NCBI GenBank assembly: GCA_905233545.1
Contig: CAJOEV010000001.1
Span: 78,752 to 142,751, forward strand
Length of the DNA: 64,000 bases
From: an uncultured Eubacterium sp.
GTDB lineage: Bacteria > Bacillota > Clostridia > Oscillospirales > Acutalibacteraceae
Reading direction: 5' to 3'
The notes below the pieces were generated by a model. The model did not search any database. It was not told the origin of the DNA and worked only from the letters and a program-made list of their open reading frames with translations. This document shows, one piece after another, positions 25,756-34,632 of the stretch. Within the stretch, counting starts at the first letter, position 1, and each line of letters starts with the position of its first letter. The translations under genes and the position numbers were made by a program.

Positions 25756-26622
25756 TTGAGAAAATTATTAATACCAATTATATGTCTCTGCCTTTTAAGC
25801 GGATGTGCGGCTAAAGGGGTTAATCAGAACAGCAAGCAAAATAATACGAATAGTAATACAACTTCAACAACTGCACTTGAAACAACAATACCCGAAAATA
25901 CAACAACGCCGACTGCCGAAGCGGTTGCAGGGCTTGATTCGCTTTCAACAAACAAGGTTGTCTGGGGTTTCGGAAAGATTGAAAATCACACCCAGCCGCA
26001 GGAGCCGAAGGGGTTGCAGAACACCTTCGGAAAATACGATGCAAAATGGCTGCTCGGTGATGAAAAAACTCTTGCGCTGACTTTTGACGAAGGCTATGAA
26101 AATGGCTTTACTCCTGCAATTCTTGACACTTTGAAAGAAAAGAATGTTAAGGCAATATTTTTTGTTACCTATGATTTTGCAAAGGACAATCCCGAGCTGA
26201 TAAAAAGAATGATTGATGAAGGGCATATAGTGGGAAACCACAGCTGGCACCACTATTCAATGGATGAGCTGGATATTGAAACGGCGAAGGAGGAGATAAA
26301 CTATCTCCATGATTATATTAAAGATGAATATAATTATACAATGAGTTATTTTCGCTTCCCGAAGGGTGAGTTTTCAGAGCAGAGCCTTAATATAGTAAAA
26401 GACCTGAAATACCAGAGCGTCTTTTGGTCGTATGCGTATTCCGATTGGGATACGGAAAGCCAGCCCGACGAAACCGAAGCGTTCAAAGGAATATGCGAGT
26501 CCACACACCCGGGCGAGATTTTACTTCTTCACGCTGTCAGCAAAACAAATGCCAATATTCTCGGAAAGGTAATTGATGATATACGGCAGCAGGGGTATAC
26601 TTTCACAACGAATTTGAGTTGA
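25756..26622 (+). CDS. Polysaccharide deacetylase lipoprotein, PdaA-like
   Basis: The 288-residue protein has a lipoprotein signal (lipobox LLSGC, Cys about residue 17), a Thr/Asn-rich linker, and a NodB-fold domain from about residue 95. The motifs LALTFDEGYENGFTPAILDT, AIFFVTYDFAKDNPELIKRM and IVGNHSWHHYSM closely match B. subtilis PdaA, the peptidoglycan N-acetylmuramic acid deacetylase that prepares the spore cortex. The catalytic Asp in TFDEGYE (DE in place of the usual DD) also matches PdaA. It may act in cell-wall remodelling outside the membrane. The start is TTG, inferred from spacing to GGGAGG. Confidence 0.88.
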   Translation: MRKLLIPIICLCLLSGCAAKGVNQNSKQNNTNSNTTSTTALETTIPENTTTPTAEAVAGLDSLSTNKVVWGFGKIENHTQPQEPKGLQNTFGKYDAKWLLGDEKTLALTFDEGYENGFTPAILDTLKEKNVKAIFFVTYDFAKDNPELIKRMIDEGHIVGNHSWHHYSMDELDIETAKEEINYLHDYIKDEYNYTMSYFRFPKGEFSEQSLNIVKDLKYQSVFWSYAYSDWDTESQPDETEAFKGICESTHPGEILLLHAVSKTNANILGKVIDDIRQQGYTFTTNLS

Positions 26623-26644
26623 GAAATTAGGTGTTAGGTTTTAG

Positions 26645-26666
26645 GGGAGGGCTTCCGTGCCCTCCC
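26645..26666. repeat. GC-rich palindromic repeat (GGGAGGG/CCCTCCC type), copy 1
   Basis: GGGAGGGC and GCCCTCCC pair around a TTCCGT loop. The same stem recurs at 34531-34552 with a different loop. It lies in the gap after the deacetylase gene and may act as a terminator, though no good T run follows. Confidence 0.65.
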
Positions 26667-26771
26667 AAATATTCAGCAGAAAGTGCTGACTTGAAAAGCT
26701 TAAATATTTTTTCGAAAAAATGAACCTTTTGACTTTCTGAATCGTCTTATAAGTGCAAGGCATAATTACCG

Positions 26772-26800
26772 TTGACGATAATGAGCATATTTACTATAAT
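26772..26800 (+). promoter_or_regulatory. Sigma-A promoter of the LRR surface protein gene
   Basis: TTGACG (26772-26777) and TATAAT (26795-26800) are 17 bp apart. Transcription should begin near 26807, which excludes the TTG codon at 26803 as the start and supports GTG 26824. Confidence 0.78.
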
Positions 26801-26823
26801 TATTGTATGAAAGGATGGTAAAA

Positions 26824-29340
26824 GTGAAAAAGGCAATATCAATAGTTTTATCATTAATTATGTTGCTGAGCGCTTTTTCAGCAGTGAGCTTTAATGCAAT
26901 TGCGCTTGACAGCACAGGAATTTGCGGAACGAATGCAAAATATTCCTACAATTCAAAAACAGGCACCCTGACCATAAGCGGTAAGGGTAAAATCTTTGAC
27001 CAGAAATGGTATGAGGATGACGATGAATGGTTCGTTGAATCGCCGTTTTCAAACAACAGCAAGATTAAAAAGGTTGTTATTAAAGACGGTATAACGGGCT
27101 TTGGAAAGGGTTATACATTTTATAACTGCTCAAATCTTAAGAGCGTTTCATTCCCTAAAAGCTTTACCGATAACTATTCAATTAACCCAAATCAGTTTGA
27201 AAAATGCTACAAGCTTGAAAAGATAACCGTTGACCCGAAAAATAAGGTTATCGACAGCCGTGATAACTGTAACGGCGTTGTTTATAAGCGTCTGAACGAG
27301 CTTATTTTAGCATGTTACAAAACGGTTATTCCGAATACTGTTAAATCCATTGATGAAGGCGTTTTTAATGATATGAAAAACCTTAAGGAGATTTATATTC
27401 CCGCAAGCGTAAAGAATCTCTGGTTCACCGTTTTTTCGAATTGTCCCAATGTTGAAAGAATCGTTGTTGACAAGGATAACGAAACCTATTCAAGCGGTGA
27501 TAACTGCAATGCGATTATGGCTGAGGACGGCAAATATCTTGTTTTCGGATGCAAGAATACCGTTATTCCCGACAGTGTTATTGTGCTTTCGGAAGACGCA
27601 TTTAAGTATTGTAAGGGTTTAAAGAGTCTTCACTTCGGAAAGAATTTCGGAGTTTTCAGCGAAGATTTTGAAGAGGACAGATACGGAAAGGCTTTTGAGT
27701 CATATTATTTCACGGGTTGTTCCTCGCTCGAAAGCATATCTGTTGACGAAAACAACACGGTATATGACAGCCGAAACGGATGCAATGCACTTATTAAAAC
27801 CGATAGCAATACTCTTCTTCTCGGATGTAAAAACACAGTTATTCCCGATACCGTAACAGGCATTGAGAACAGGGCTTTTTCAGGCAAGATTGCTTGCAGG
27901 GATTTAACCGAAATGTCAATACCCGACAGCGTTACATATATGAGCGGAAGCGTGTTTGCGGACTGCGCAAAGCTTAAAAAGGTTAAACTTTCAGACAATT
28001 TACAATATGTTCAGATGGGCACCTTTGAAAATTGCACAGCGCTTGAAAATGTTACTCTTCCGGAGAATACTAAAACAATCGCAAGCTCCGCTTTTTATAA
28101 CTGCACATCATTAAAGAGTATTGATCTCCCGGAAAGACTTGAAAATATCTGGTTTACGGCGTTTGGCAAGTGTTCATCACTTAAGAGCATACATATCCCC
28201 AAAAATGTTTCGGAAATAAAAATCAGCGCGTTCACAAACTGTACGGGTCTTGAAAGCATAACAGTTGATGAAGAAAACAATACCTATGACAGCAGGGATA
28301 ACTGCAACGCGATTATTACAACAAAAAACAACACTCTCAGAGTTGGATGCAAGAATACGGTTATTCCCAAGACCGTTGTTAAAATCGGTCAGGACGCTTT
28401 CTTCGGCTGTAAGGGCTTGAAGAGCATTGAAATTCCGAGCTCAGTAACGGAAATCGGCAGCAGTTCATTTGCGCTTTGCTCGAATTTTGCAAGCATAAAG
28501 CTTCCCAAATCAATCGATAAAATTGAAAGCTCTGCATTTTATAAATGTTCATCATTAAAGAGTGTAACAATTCCCGAAAATGTTTCTTCAATTCAGTCGT
28601 CCGCATTCCGTAACTGCAAAAGCCTTAAAACAATCAAGGTTTCATCAAAGAATAAGACATACGACAGCAGGGATAACTGCAACGCAGTTATTGAAACCAA
28701 AACAAACAAGCTCATTCTCGGCTGTGCGGGAACGGTTATTCCGAAAAGTGTTAAGACAATCGGTTCATATGCATTTGCGGATTGTTGGTCACTTAAGAGA
28801 ATTGAAGTCCCCTACGGAGTTAAAAAGCTTGAATGGGGAGCATTTTCAAACTGCAAAAACTTAACTGCAATTTCCTTTAAGAAGTCACTAAAAACCATTG
28901 CAGAAGCTGCGTTTTCAAGATGCAAAAAGCTCAGAAGCATATACTATTCGGGAACTCTCAGCGATTGGAAAAAGATTAGTATTGACTATAAGGGCGAGGA
29001 CGAAACTGGAACCTGGAATTCAAATGTTGCGCTCAAGCGCGCTGTAAGATTTTATAGTTCGTCAACGCTCAGAGCAAAGGTTTCGGCTAAATCGAACGGC
29101 TTCAAGGTTTCGTGGAACAAGCTCAGCGCTGCAAAGGGCTATCAGATTCAATACAGCTCCTCAAGCGATTTCAAAAACGCAAAGAAAATAACCGTTACGG
29201 GCAACAAGACCTTCAGCAAAACGGTTAAAGGTCTTAAGGCGAACAAGAAATACTATGTTCGCGTAAGAAGTTATAAACTTAAAAATTCCGTAAAACAGTA
29301 TGGCGCCTGGTCGGCATACAAAACGGTAACGACAAAATAG
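26824..29340 (+). CDS. Secreted BspA-like leucine-rich repeat protein with C-terminal fibronectin III domain
   Basis: The protein of about 838 residues has a signal peptide (KKAISIVLSLIMLLSAFSA), then BspA/TpLRR-type repeats with the pattern IP.SV..I...AF..C..L. Five modules contain a variant of DSRDNCNAII...L..GCKNTVIP (near residues 95, 185, 280, 460 and 590), so the array seems to have grown by duplicating a unit of roughly 100 residues or more. The last 90 residues form an FN3-like domain (GFKVSWNKLSAAKGYQIQYS to YVRVRSYK). No LPxTG or dockerin is seen, so it is probably released or loosely wall-bound and may adhere to host or dietary polymers. GTG 26824 is chosen for the AAAGGA eight bases upstream. 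Confidence 0.9.
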   Translation: MKKAISIVLSLIMLLSAFSAVSFNAIALDSTGICGTNAKYSYNSKTGTLTISGKGKIFDQKWYEDDDEWFVESPFSNNSKIKKVVIKDGITGFGKGYTFYNCSNLKSVSFPKSFTDNYSINPNQFEKCYKLEKITVDPKNKVIDSRDNCNGVVYKRLNELILACYKTVIPNTVKSIDEGVFNDMKNLKEIYIPASVKNLWFTVFSNCPNVERIVVDKDNETYSSGDNCNAIMAEDGKYLVFGCKNTVIPDSVIVLSEDAFKYCKGLKSLHFGKNFGVFSEDFEEDRYGKAFESYYFTGCSSLESISVDENNTVYDSRNGCNALIKTDSNTLLLGCKNTVIPDTVTGIENRAFSGKIACRDLTEMSIPDSVTYMSGSVFADCAKLKKVKLSDNLQYVQMGTFENCTALENVTLPENTKTIASSAFYNCTSLKSIDLPERLENIWFTAFGKCSSLKSIHIPKNVSEIKISAFTNCTGLESITVDEENNTYDSRDNCNAIITTKNNTLRVGCKNTVIPKTVVKIGQDAFFGCKGLKSIEIPSSVTEIGSSSFALCSNFASIKLPKSIDKIESSAFYKCSSLKSVTIPENVSSIQSSAFRNCKSLKTIKVSSKNKTYDSRDNCNAVIETKTNKLILGCAGTVIPKSVKTIGSYAFADCWSLKRIEVPYGVKKLEWGAFSNCKNLTAISFKKSLKTIAEAAFSRCKKLRSIYYSGTLSDWKKISIDYKGEDETGTWNSNVALKRAVRFYSSSTLRAKVSAKSNGFKVSWNKLSAAKGYQIQYSSSSDFKNAKKITVTGNKTFSKTVKGLKANKKYYVRVRSYKLKNSVKQYGAWSAYKTVTTK

Positions 29341-29445
29341 AAGTTTCGAGTTACGAGCTCCGAGTTACGAGTTGTTGGTTTCTCACTTCGTTCGGTCAAT
29401 TATAATAGCTGTGCGCAGCACCATAAACTCCACACTCCAAACTAT
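29341..29445. repeat. Intergenic repeat sharing a core with 15377-15402
   Basis: Two imperfect copies of CGAGTTACGAG (from 29347 and 29361) precede the core GGTTTCTCACTTCGTTCGGT at 29377-29396, which matches the core at 15377 with a single change. No coding potential is seen. It sits between the LRR stop and its terminator. Confidence 0.65.
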
Positions 29446-29482
29446 AATAAAGCGGATTTTTTTATCCGCTTTATTTTTTTGT
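29446..29482 (+). terminator. Terminator of the LRR protein gene
   Basis: AATAAAGCGGAT (29446-29457) and ATCCGCTTTATT (29464-29475) form a perfect 12-bp stem with a six-T loop, followed by TTTTTG. Confidence 0.88.
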
Positions 29483-29500
29483 AAATTTTTAAATAATATA

Positions 29501-29529
29501 TTGAGATTGACTGAATGATATTATATAAT
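29501..29529 (+). promoter_or_regulatory. Predicted sigma-A promoter of the mreBCD operon
   Basis: TTGAGA (29501-29506) and TATAAT (29524-29529) are separated by 17 bp, 44 bp before the mreB ATG. Confidence 0.7.
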
Positions 29530-29572
29530 ATATATTCAGATATTCTAAAATAACACGAAAGTGAGATAAAAA

Positions 29573-30553
29573 ATGATATTTTCAAGAGAAATAGGAATTG
29601 ACCTCGGAACTTCGTCGACAGTTTTAACCGATAAAAAAGGGCATATTATCATAAATGAGCCCAGTGTTGTTGCGGTTGATGTTAAATCAAAAAGAGTTCT
29701 TGCAACAGGAAGCGAAGCAAAGAATATGATTGGAAGAACTCCGGGTTCAATTGTTGCAGTAAGACCTATAAGAGACGGCGTTATTGCCGATTTTGATATG
29801 ACAGCCGATATGCTCCACGATTTTATCTACCGTTCAAGCAAGCGCAGTGTTTTCACCAAAACCAAGGTTGTTATCTGCGTTCCCTCCGATGTAACTGAGG
29901 TTGAAAGAAGAGCGGTTGAGGACGCTGTTCGTTCAGCAGGCGCTCAGGATGTTGAGCTTATCGAATCGCCCATGGCTGCCGCTCTGGGCGCAGGGCTTCC
30001 CGTTTTTGAAGCAACGGGCTCAATGATTATTGACATCGGCGGCGGTACATGTGATATCGCGGTTTTATCCCTCGGAGGAATTGCCTCAAGCAAGAGCATA
30101 AAAATCGGGGGAGATGCTTTCGACGAAGCGATTGTTAACTATATGAAAAAAGAACATTCGCTTCTCATCGGCGAAAGAACAGCCGAGGATATAAAAATAA
30201 AAATCGGTTCAGCAGCGCCTTATGACGGCGAAGCTACAATGGAAATAAGAGGAAGAAACCTGTCCGACGGACTTCCCGCAAGAGTTGAAATAAGCTCTTC
30301 GGATGTCAGAAATGTGTTAAAGGAAAGCGTTGATTTAATTGTTGCAGCAGTTAAGGAAACACTTGAGGTAACTCTTCCCGAGCTTTCCTCCGATATCATT
30401 GAACGCGGAATTTATTTAACGGGCGGAGCAAGCAAACTCAGAGGACTTCGTGAAGTAATTGAAAACGAAATCCATATTCCCGTTATTTCACCCGAAGAGC
30501 CCGAGGGCTGTGTTGCAAAAGGAACATCAATCAAACTCAGAAGGACAAGATAA
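29573..30553 (+). CDS. mreB: Rod-shape actin-like protein MreB
   Basis: The 326-residue actin-fold ATPase has the phosphate-binding loops EIGIDLGTSSTVL and MIIDIGGGTCDIAVLSLGG and the adenosine motif YLTGGASKLRGL. It polymerises under the membrane and steers lateral wall synthesis with MreC, MreD, RodA and PBP2. It is slightly shorter than the usual 335-345 residues. Its TAA directly abuts the mreC ATG. It is the first gene of mreB-mreC-mreD-PBP2. Confidence 0.96.
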   Translation: MIFSREIGIDLGTSSTVLTDKKGHIIINEPSVVAVDVKSKRVLATGSEAKNMIGRTPGSIVAVRPIRDGVIADFDMTADMLHDFIYRSSKRSVFTKTKVVICVPSDVTEVERRAVEDAVRSAGAQDVELIESPMAAALGAGLPVFEATGSMIIDIGGGTCDIAVLSLGGIASSKSIKIGGDAFDEAIVNYMKKEHSLLIGERTAEDIKIKIGSAAPYDGEATMEIRGRNLSDGLPARVEISSSDVRNVLKESVDLIVAAVKETLEVTLPELSSDIIERGIYLTGGASKLRGLREVIENEIHIPVISPEEPEGCVAKGTSIKLRRTR

Positions 30554-31387
30554 ATGAAAGATATTTTTAAAAGCAGCAGATTTAAGCTGATAACCTCAAT
30601 ACTTGCGTTTTTGCTGGTCGGTGCGCTTATCGCAGCTGCAAACGGACGCGGTGAAACTGCTCAGTCAGCAGTTATCGGAACAGTTTTTGCGCCGTGCCAC
30701 TATGTTGCTCAGAAAATCAGCAATACTTTTTCAAGAATCTCCAAAAATGCAAGCGGAAATGCTGCATATGAGAAGGAAATAGCTTCTCTTAATGAAGAAA
30801 TAGGGGATTTGAGAAGTCAGCTTGCCGATTACGAAAACCTGAAAAATCAAAACGAATTATATAAGGACTTTCTTGAACTAAAAGAAGAGAACAAGAATTT
30901 CACATTCGCCGAGGCTTCCGTTACGGGAAGGGACAGCGCAGATATATATAAGTCGTTTACTATAAGCAAGGGAATGATGAGCGGAATAAAAAAGGGCAAT
31001 GCTGTTTTATACGGTAAATATATTATCGGCGTTATCGATAAGGCGTATCCCGATTACAGTGTTGTTAAAACCGTTCTTGACCCCGATTTCAATGTTTCGG
31101 CATATGAAATCCTTTCAAACGAAATTTCTTTCGTTACGGGCAATGCAAGACTTGCAAAAGAGGGCAAGTGCAAAATGGCAAATCTGAGCACGTCAACCGA
31201 AATTTCGTACGGCTCGATTATCTGCACTGCAGGTATAAGCACAAGCATTCCCAAAGGACTTATTATCGGAACCGTTGATGAAATAGCCGATGAAACAACC
31301 GATATTTCATCCTATGCGGTTATTACACCCGGTGCGGATATAGACGATATAACATCCTGTTTTGTTTTAACTGATTTTGATAAATAA
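30554..31387 (+). CDS. mreC: Rod-shape determining protein MreC
   Basis: The 277-residue bitopic protein has an N-terminal anchor (LITSILAFLLVGALIAAAN), a coiled coil with YEKEIASLNEEIGDLRSQLA (about residues 75-110), and the MreC beta-barrel domain including FTISKGMMSGIKKGNAVLY. It lies outside the membrane and activates PBP2. The gene begins immediately after the mreB stop and is followed 11 bp later by mreD. Confidence 0.94.
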   Translation: MKDIFKSSRFKLITSILAFLLVGALIAAANGRGETAQSAVIGTVFAPCHYVAQKISNTFSRISKNASGNAAYEKEIASLNEEIGDLRSQLADYENLKNQNELYKDFLELKEENKNFTFAEASVTGRDSADIYKSFTISKGMMSGIKKGNAVLYGKYIIGVIDKAYPDYSVVKTVLDPDFNVSAYEILSNEISFVTGNARLAKEGKCKMANLSTSTEISYGSIICTAGISTSIPKGLIIGTVDEIADETTDISSYAVITPGADIDDITSCFVLTDFDK

Positions 31388-31398
31388 GCGGAGACCAA

Positions 31399-31923
31399 AT
31401 GGAACTTACAAAAAGAGAAAAAACAATTAAATATCTGGTTTTTTGTCTTCTTATCGCTGCTGCGGCTCTTTTGCAGAATGTCGGAGGGCTATGGTTTGAA
31501 ATCGGCAGCGCAAGATGTTTTTTCATCATACCCGTCTGCGTTATTATCGGGCTGGGTGAGGACGAAAGAACCTCCGCTCTTTTAGGGCTTTTTGCAGGCT
31601 TGCTCTGGGATATAGTCAGCGCTCAGCATATGGGATTTAACTGTGTATTCCTTATGGTTTTATGCTATATTGTTTCGGCGTTTGAAACCTTTATTTTCAG
31701 AGACACTTTCAAATTTGAATTCGTTTCAAATGTTGTTATTTCATTTTTGTATGTGATTTGTTATTGGCTGTTTTTCGTTCTCAGAAGAGGGGTTGACGGA
31801 AGCGCCGTCAGCTTTTTAACCTTCTATTTCCCATGCTTTGTTTACACAGCACTGATGATGCCGATTCTTTACTATATCATCAACCCGTTAAAACTTAAGC
31901 TTAACAAAGAAGAAAAAATTTAG
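31399..31923 (+). CDS. mreD: Rod-shape determining protein MreD
   Basis: The 174-residue integral membrane protein has five or six hydrophobic segments. It shows the family-typical LLGLFAGLLWDIVSAQHMGF and a CFVYTALMMPILYYIINPL end. MreD proteins diverge quickly, so the call rests on size, topology, these motifs and its place between mreC and the transpeptidase. It is thought to link MreC to the elongation machinery in the membrane. Confidence 0.9.
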   Translation: MELTKREKTIKYLVFCLLIAAAALLQNVGGLWFEIGSARCFFIIPVCVIIGLGEDERTSALLGLFAGLLWDIVSAQHMGFNCVFLMVLCYIVSAFETFIFRDTFKFEFVSNVVISFLYVICYWLFFVLRRGVDGSAVSFLTFYFPCFVYTALMMPILYYIINPLKLKLNKEEKI

Positions 31924-31970
31924 CACAGAATAACCGCTATTTTTAATTTTTACAGAAAGGAGTGATTGCC

Positions 31971-34010
31971 GTGGGCAGGATATATAAGAGCGCAAGAACA
32001 AGCTTTGCTCTTTTTCTTGTTGCTTTAACCGTTTTCGGATTTGCGTTTGAGCTTTACGATATTCAGATAAAGAATAATGAATACTATTCAGCGCAGAATA
32101 ATACCGTTAAAACCTATAAAGTTCCTATTGAAGCCTCAAGGGGCGAAATCCTTGACCGAAACGGTAATCCCCTTGTAACCAACCGTCAGGGCAACAGCGT
32201 TGTTCTCGACGCGGCGTATTTTCCCTCAACAAAAGAAAACTCCGAAAGAAACAGAATAGTTTTCAACTTAATAAAGCTTTTCAACAGAAACGGCGAGGAA
32301 TATGTTCACAATCTTCCTCTAAAGCTCAACAAGAAAAACGAGGTTGTTTTCTTCACCGAGGAGGATGATGAAAACTTCGAAAGTGCAATAAAAACAATGA
32401 AGAGCAAAGACATGTTCAATCTCCAGAACTATGCAACTGCTCAGAACTGTTTTGACGCAATGATTGAAGAATATGAGCTCGAGGACTATCTTGAAAAATA
32501 CGGAATTGAAATCGTTCTTGAAATCGGAAATGTCAGATATGAGCTGACAAGACTTTTGTTTTCGGTATCAAATCCCGTAACAATTGCCGAGGATGTAAAG
32601 GACGAAACCGTTGCGCTTATCAAAGAGGACAGCTCAAAATACAAGGGCGCAAATGTTAAGGTTGTTGCCTACAGGGAATATGCCGATTCAACCCTCGCGC
32701 CCCATATTCTCGGAACAGTCAGAAAGATTAATGCCGAGGAATATGAGCAGCTGAAAAATGAGGGCTACGGAATTAATGACGAAATCGGTGAATCGGGCAT
32801 AGAAGGCTCGATGGAACAGTATCTCAGAGGAACTGCGGGTGAAAAAACCGTTACCATTGACGATAAGGGCAATGTAAGCGAAGAAGTCACCAGGGAGCCG
32901 ATTCAGGGCGACACGATTATTCTTTCAATTGACAAGGATTTGCAGCGTCTTGCTCAGAAAAAACTTGAAAAAATCTGCAAGAGCGTTGATTATAATAATT
33001 CAACGGGTGCAGTAGTTGTTGAGGACTGCAATAACGGCGAAGTTCTTGCTGCGGCAAGTTATCCCGCATTTGATTTGAATGATTACTACGACCATTATAA
33101 CGAGCTGACCAAGGACAGACTGACTCCGCTTTATAACCGTTTTGCAATGGGAACATATGCGCCGGGTTCAACATTTAAGCCGATGATGGCGGTTGCTTCT
33201 CTTGAAGAGGGGGCAATAACGCAGGGAACGGTTTTCAACTGCACAAACCATCTTGAGGTTGCGGGTCATGTGTTCAAGTGTCTTGCTGCTCACGGAGGTG
33301 AAAATGTCAGAGGTGCACTCAGGGATTCCTGTAACGTTTTCTTCTACAATTGTGCAAAAAGGCTCGGAATTGAAAAAATGAATTCCTACGGAGCTATGTT
33401 CGGACTCGGTGAGAAAACAGGAGTTGAAATCCCCGAGGCAAAGGGAATTCTCGCAGGTCCTGAATACAGAAAGAGATTTGATATGCTGTGGGCGCCGGGT
33501 GACACGGTCCAGGCGGCAATCGGACAGTCGGACAACCTGTTCACACCGCTTCAGCTTTGTAACTACTGTGCAACAATTGCAAACGGCGGAACAAGATATC
33601 AGATGCACTTTGTTAAATCGACAATTTCGAATTCAACCGATGTTGTCAACGAAACGGGAATTAATATTGTTCAAACGATTGATGTTCAGGATAAGAACCT
33701 TGAGATTGTTCAGCAGGGTATGCGAATGGTTGCAACGGGTGGCGGTCCTGCAAATGTTTTCAGCAAGCTCGACACAAAAGTTGCCTGCAAAACGGGTACA
33801 TCAACCGTCGTTGTTAAAGGAATCAAGCATAACAACGGATTCCTTATAACCTATGCTCCGTACGACAACCCTGAGGTCAGTGTTGCAACGGCTATTGAAA
33901 TGGCAGGCTCGGGTTCGTCAACAGCGGAAATAACATCATCAATTATCGATTATTATTACTCGCATAACACCAATGAAAAGAAGGCTCAGAAAGACGGAAT
34001 CTTATTATAA
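31971..34010 (+). CDS. mrdA: Penicillin-binding protein 2 (elongation-specific transpeptidase)
   Basis: The protein of about 680 residues has an N-terminal membrane anchor (TSFALFLVALTVFGFAFELY), a PBP dimerisation domain with ASRGEILDRNGNPLV and a long inserted region, then the transpeptidase domain with GSTFKPM (SxxK), SCN (in DSCNVFF) and KTGTS. It cross-links peptidoglycan during elongation. GTG 31971 is preferred to the upstream in-frame GTG at 31962, because the latter overlaps the AAAGGAG ribosome binding site. It lies 47 bp after mreD. rodA and minCDE, frequent companions in Clostridia, are missing from this cluster. Confidence 0.94.
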   Translation: MGRIYKSARTSFALFLVALTVFGFAFELYDIQIKNNEYYSAQNNTVKTYKVPIEASRGEILDRNGNPLVTNRQGNSVVLDAAYFPSTKENSERNRIVFNLIKLFNRNGEEYVHNLPLKLNKKNEVVFFTEEDDENFESAIKTMKSKDMFNLQNYATAQNCFDAMIEEYELEDYLEKYGIEIVLEIGNVRYELTRLLFSVSNPVTIAEDVKDETVALIKEDSSKYKGANVKVVAYREYADSTLAPHILGTVRKINAEEYEQLKNEGYGINDEIGESGIEGSMEQYLRGTAGEKTVTIDDKGNVSEEVTREPIQGDTIILSIDKDLQRLAQKKLEKICKSVDYNNSTGAVVVEDCNNGEVLAAASYPAFDLNDYYDHYNELTKDRLTPLYNRFAMGTYAPGSTFKPMMAVASLEEGAITQGTVFNCTNHLEVAGHVFKCLAAHGGENVRGALRDSCNVFFYNCAKRLGIEKMNSYGAMFGLGEKTGVEIPEAKGILAGPEYRKRFDMLWAPGDTVQAAIGQSDNLFTPLQLCNYCATIANGGTRYQMHFVKSTISNSTDVVNETGINIVQTIDVQDKNLEIVQQGMRMVATGGGPANVFSKLDTKVACKTGTSTVVVKGIKHNNGFLITYAPYDNPEVSVATAIEMAGSGSSTAEITSSIIDYYYSHNTNEKKAQKDGILL

Positions 34011-34099
34011 TAAAAAATTACTTGATTAATAATAGACATTTGTGTTATTATTAAAATGAAGAAATCCACGAAACCCATATCTCAGCATTGGAGGAAAGT

Positions 34100-34510
34100 A
34101 TGAATATTGCTCTTATAGCACACGATGCAAAAAAAGAATTACTGGTTCAGTTCTGTATAGCATACTGCGGTATTATCAGCCGCCACGATATCTGCGCAAC
34201 GGGAACAACGGGCAAGCTTGTTAAAGAGGCAACAGGCCTTGATATCAATTGCTTTTTAAGCGGTTCTCAAGGCGGAGGACAGCAGGTTGCAAGCCGTATT
34301 GCGTGCAATGAAATTGACCTTTTGATATTCTTCCGTGACCCGCTTACCGCAAAACCGCACGAGCCCAATGACAACGATTTGCTGAGACTTTGTGATGTTC
34401 ACAACATTCCTTATGCAACCAATATTGCAACTGCAGAAGCGTTGATAAGAGGAATTGAACGCGGGGATTTTGAATGGCGCGAGATTGTTAATCCGCGTTA
34501 TAACAGATAA
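34100..34510 (+). CDS. mgsA: Methylglyoxal synthase
   Basis: The 136-residue enzyme converts dihydroxyacetone phosphate to methylglyoxal and phosphate, a bypass of lower glycolysis. The phosphate-binding [15 protein letters not shown], the GSQGGGQQ loop and the catalytic Asp in [18 protein letters not shown] are all present. ATG 34100 follows GGAGG; the frame's upstream TTG at 34088 lies before that site. In Clostridia mgsA often ends the mre/min/rodA cluster, and here it follows PBP2 by about 90 bp. Confidence 0.95.
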   Translation: MNIALIAHDAKKELLVQFCIAYCGIISRHDICATGTTGKLVKEATGLDINCFLSGSQGGGQQVASRIACNEIDLLIFFRDPLTAKPHEPNDNDLLRLCDVHNIPYATNIATAEALIRGIERGDFEWREIVNPRYNR

Positions 34511-34530
34511 ATGACTGCCTCAATAATCAG

Positions 34531-34596
34531 GGGAGGGTCTCTGCGCCCTCCCGTTTAATTATAAATACGGACTCGGGCGGGCGTGGAAACCCGCCC
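34531..34596. repeat. Two consecutive GC-rich palindromic repeats
   Basis: GGGAGGG (34531-34537) pairs with CCCTCCC (34546-34552), and GGGCGGG (34575-34581) pairs with CCCGCCC (34590-34596). The first matches the stem at 26645. The second, with the flanking CCTACA, resembles a dispersed repeat common between genes in gut Clostridia (from general knowledge, not a search here). They may terminate mgsA transcription. Confidence 0.65.
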
Positions 34597-34632
34597 CTAC
34601 ATTTGTAAAAAACCAAAGTATAGGAGAACTTT

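Noticed and set aside
26803..26823. TTG 26803 or ATG 26815 as start of the LRR protein
   Set aside because: The predicted transcription start is near 26807, and AAAGGA is correctly spaced only for GTG 26824.
27200..28800. CRISPR-like or tandem DNA repeat array in the LRR gene
   Set aside because: The repeats are protein modules with divergent DNA, in frame with one long ORF; there are no uniform repeat-spacer units.
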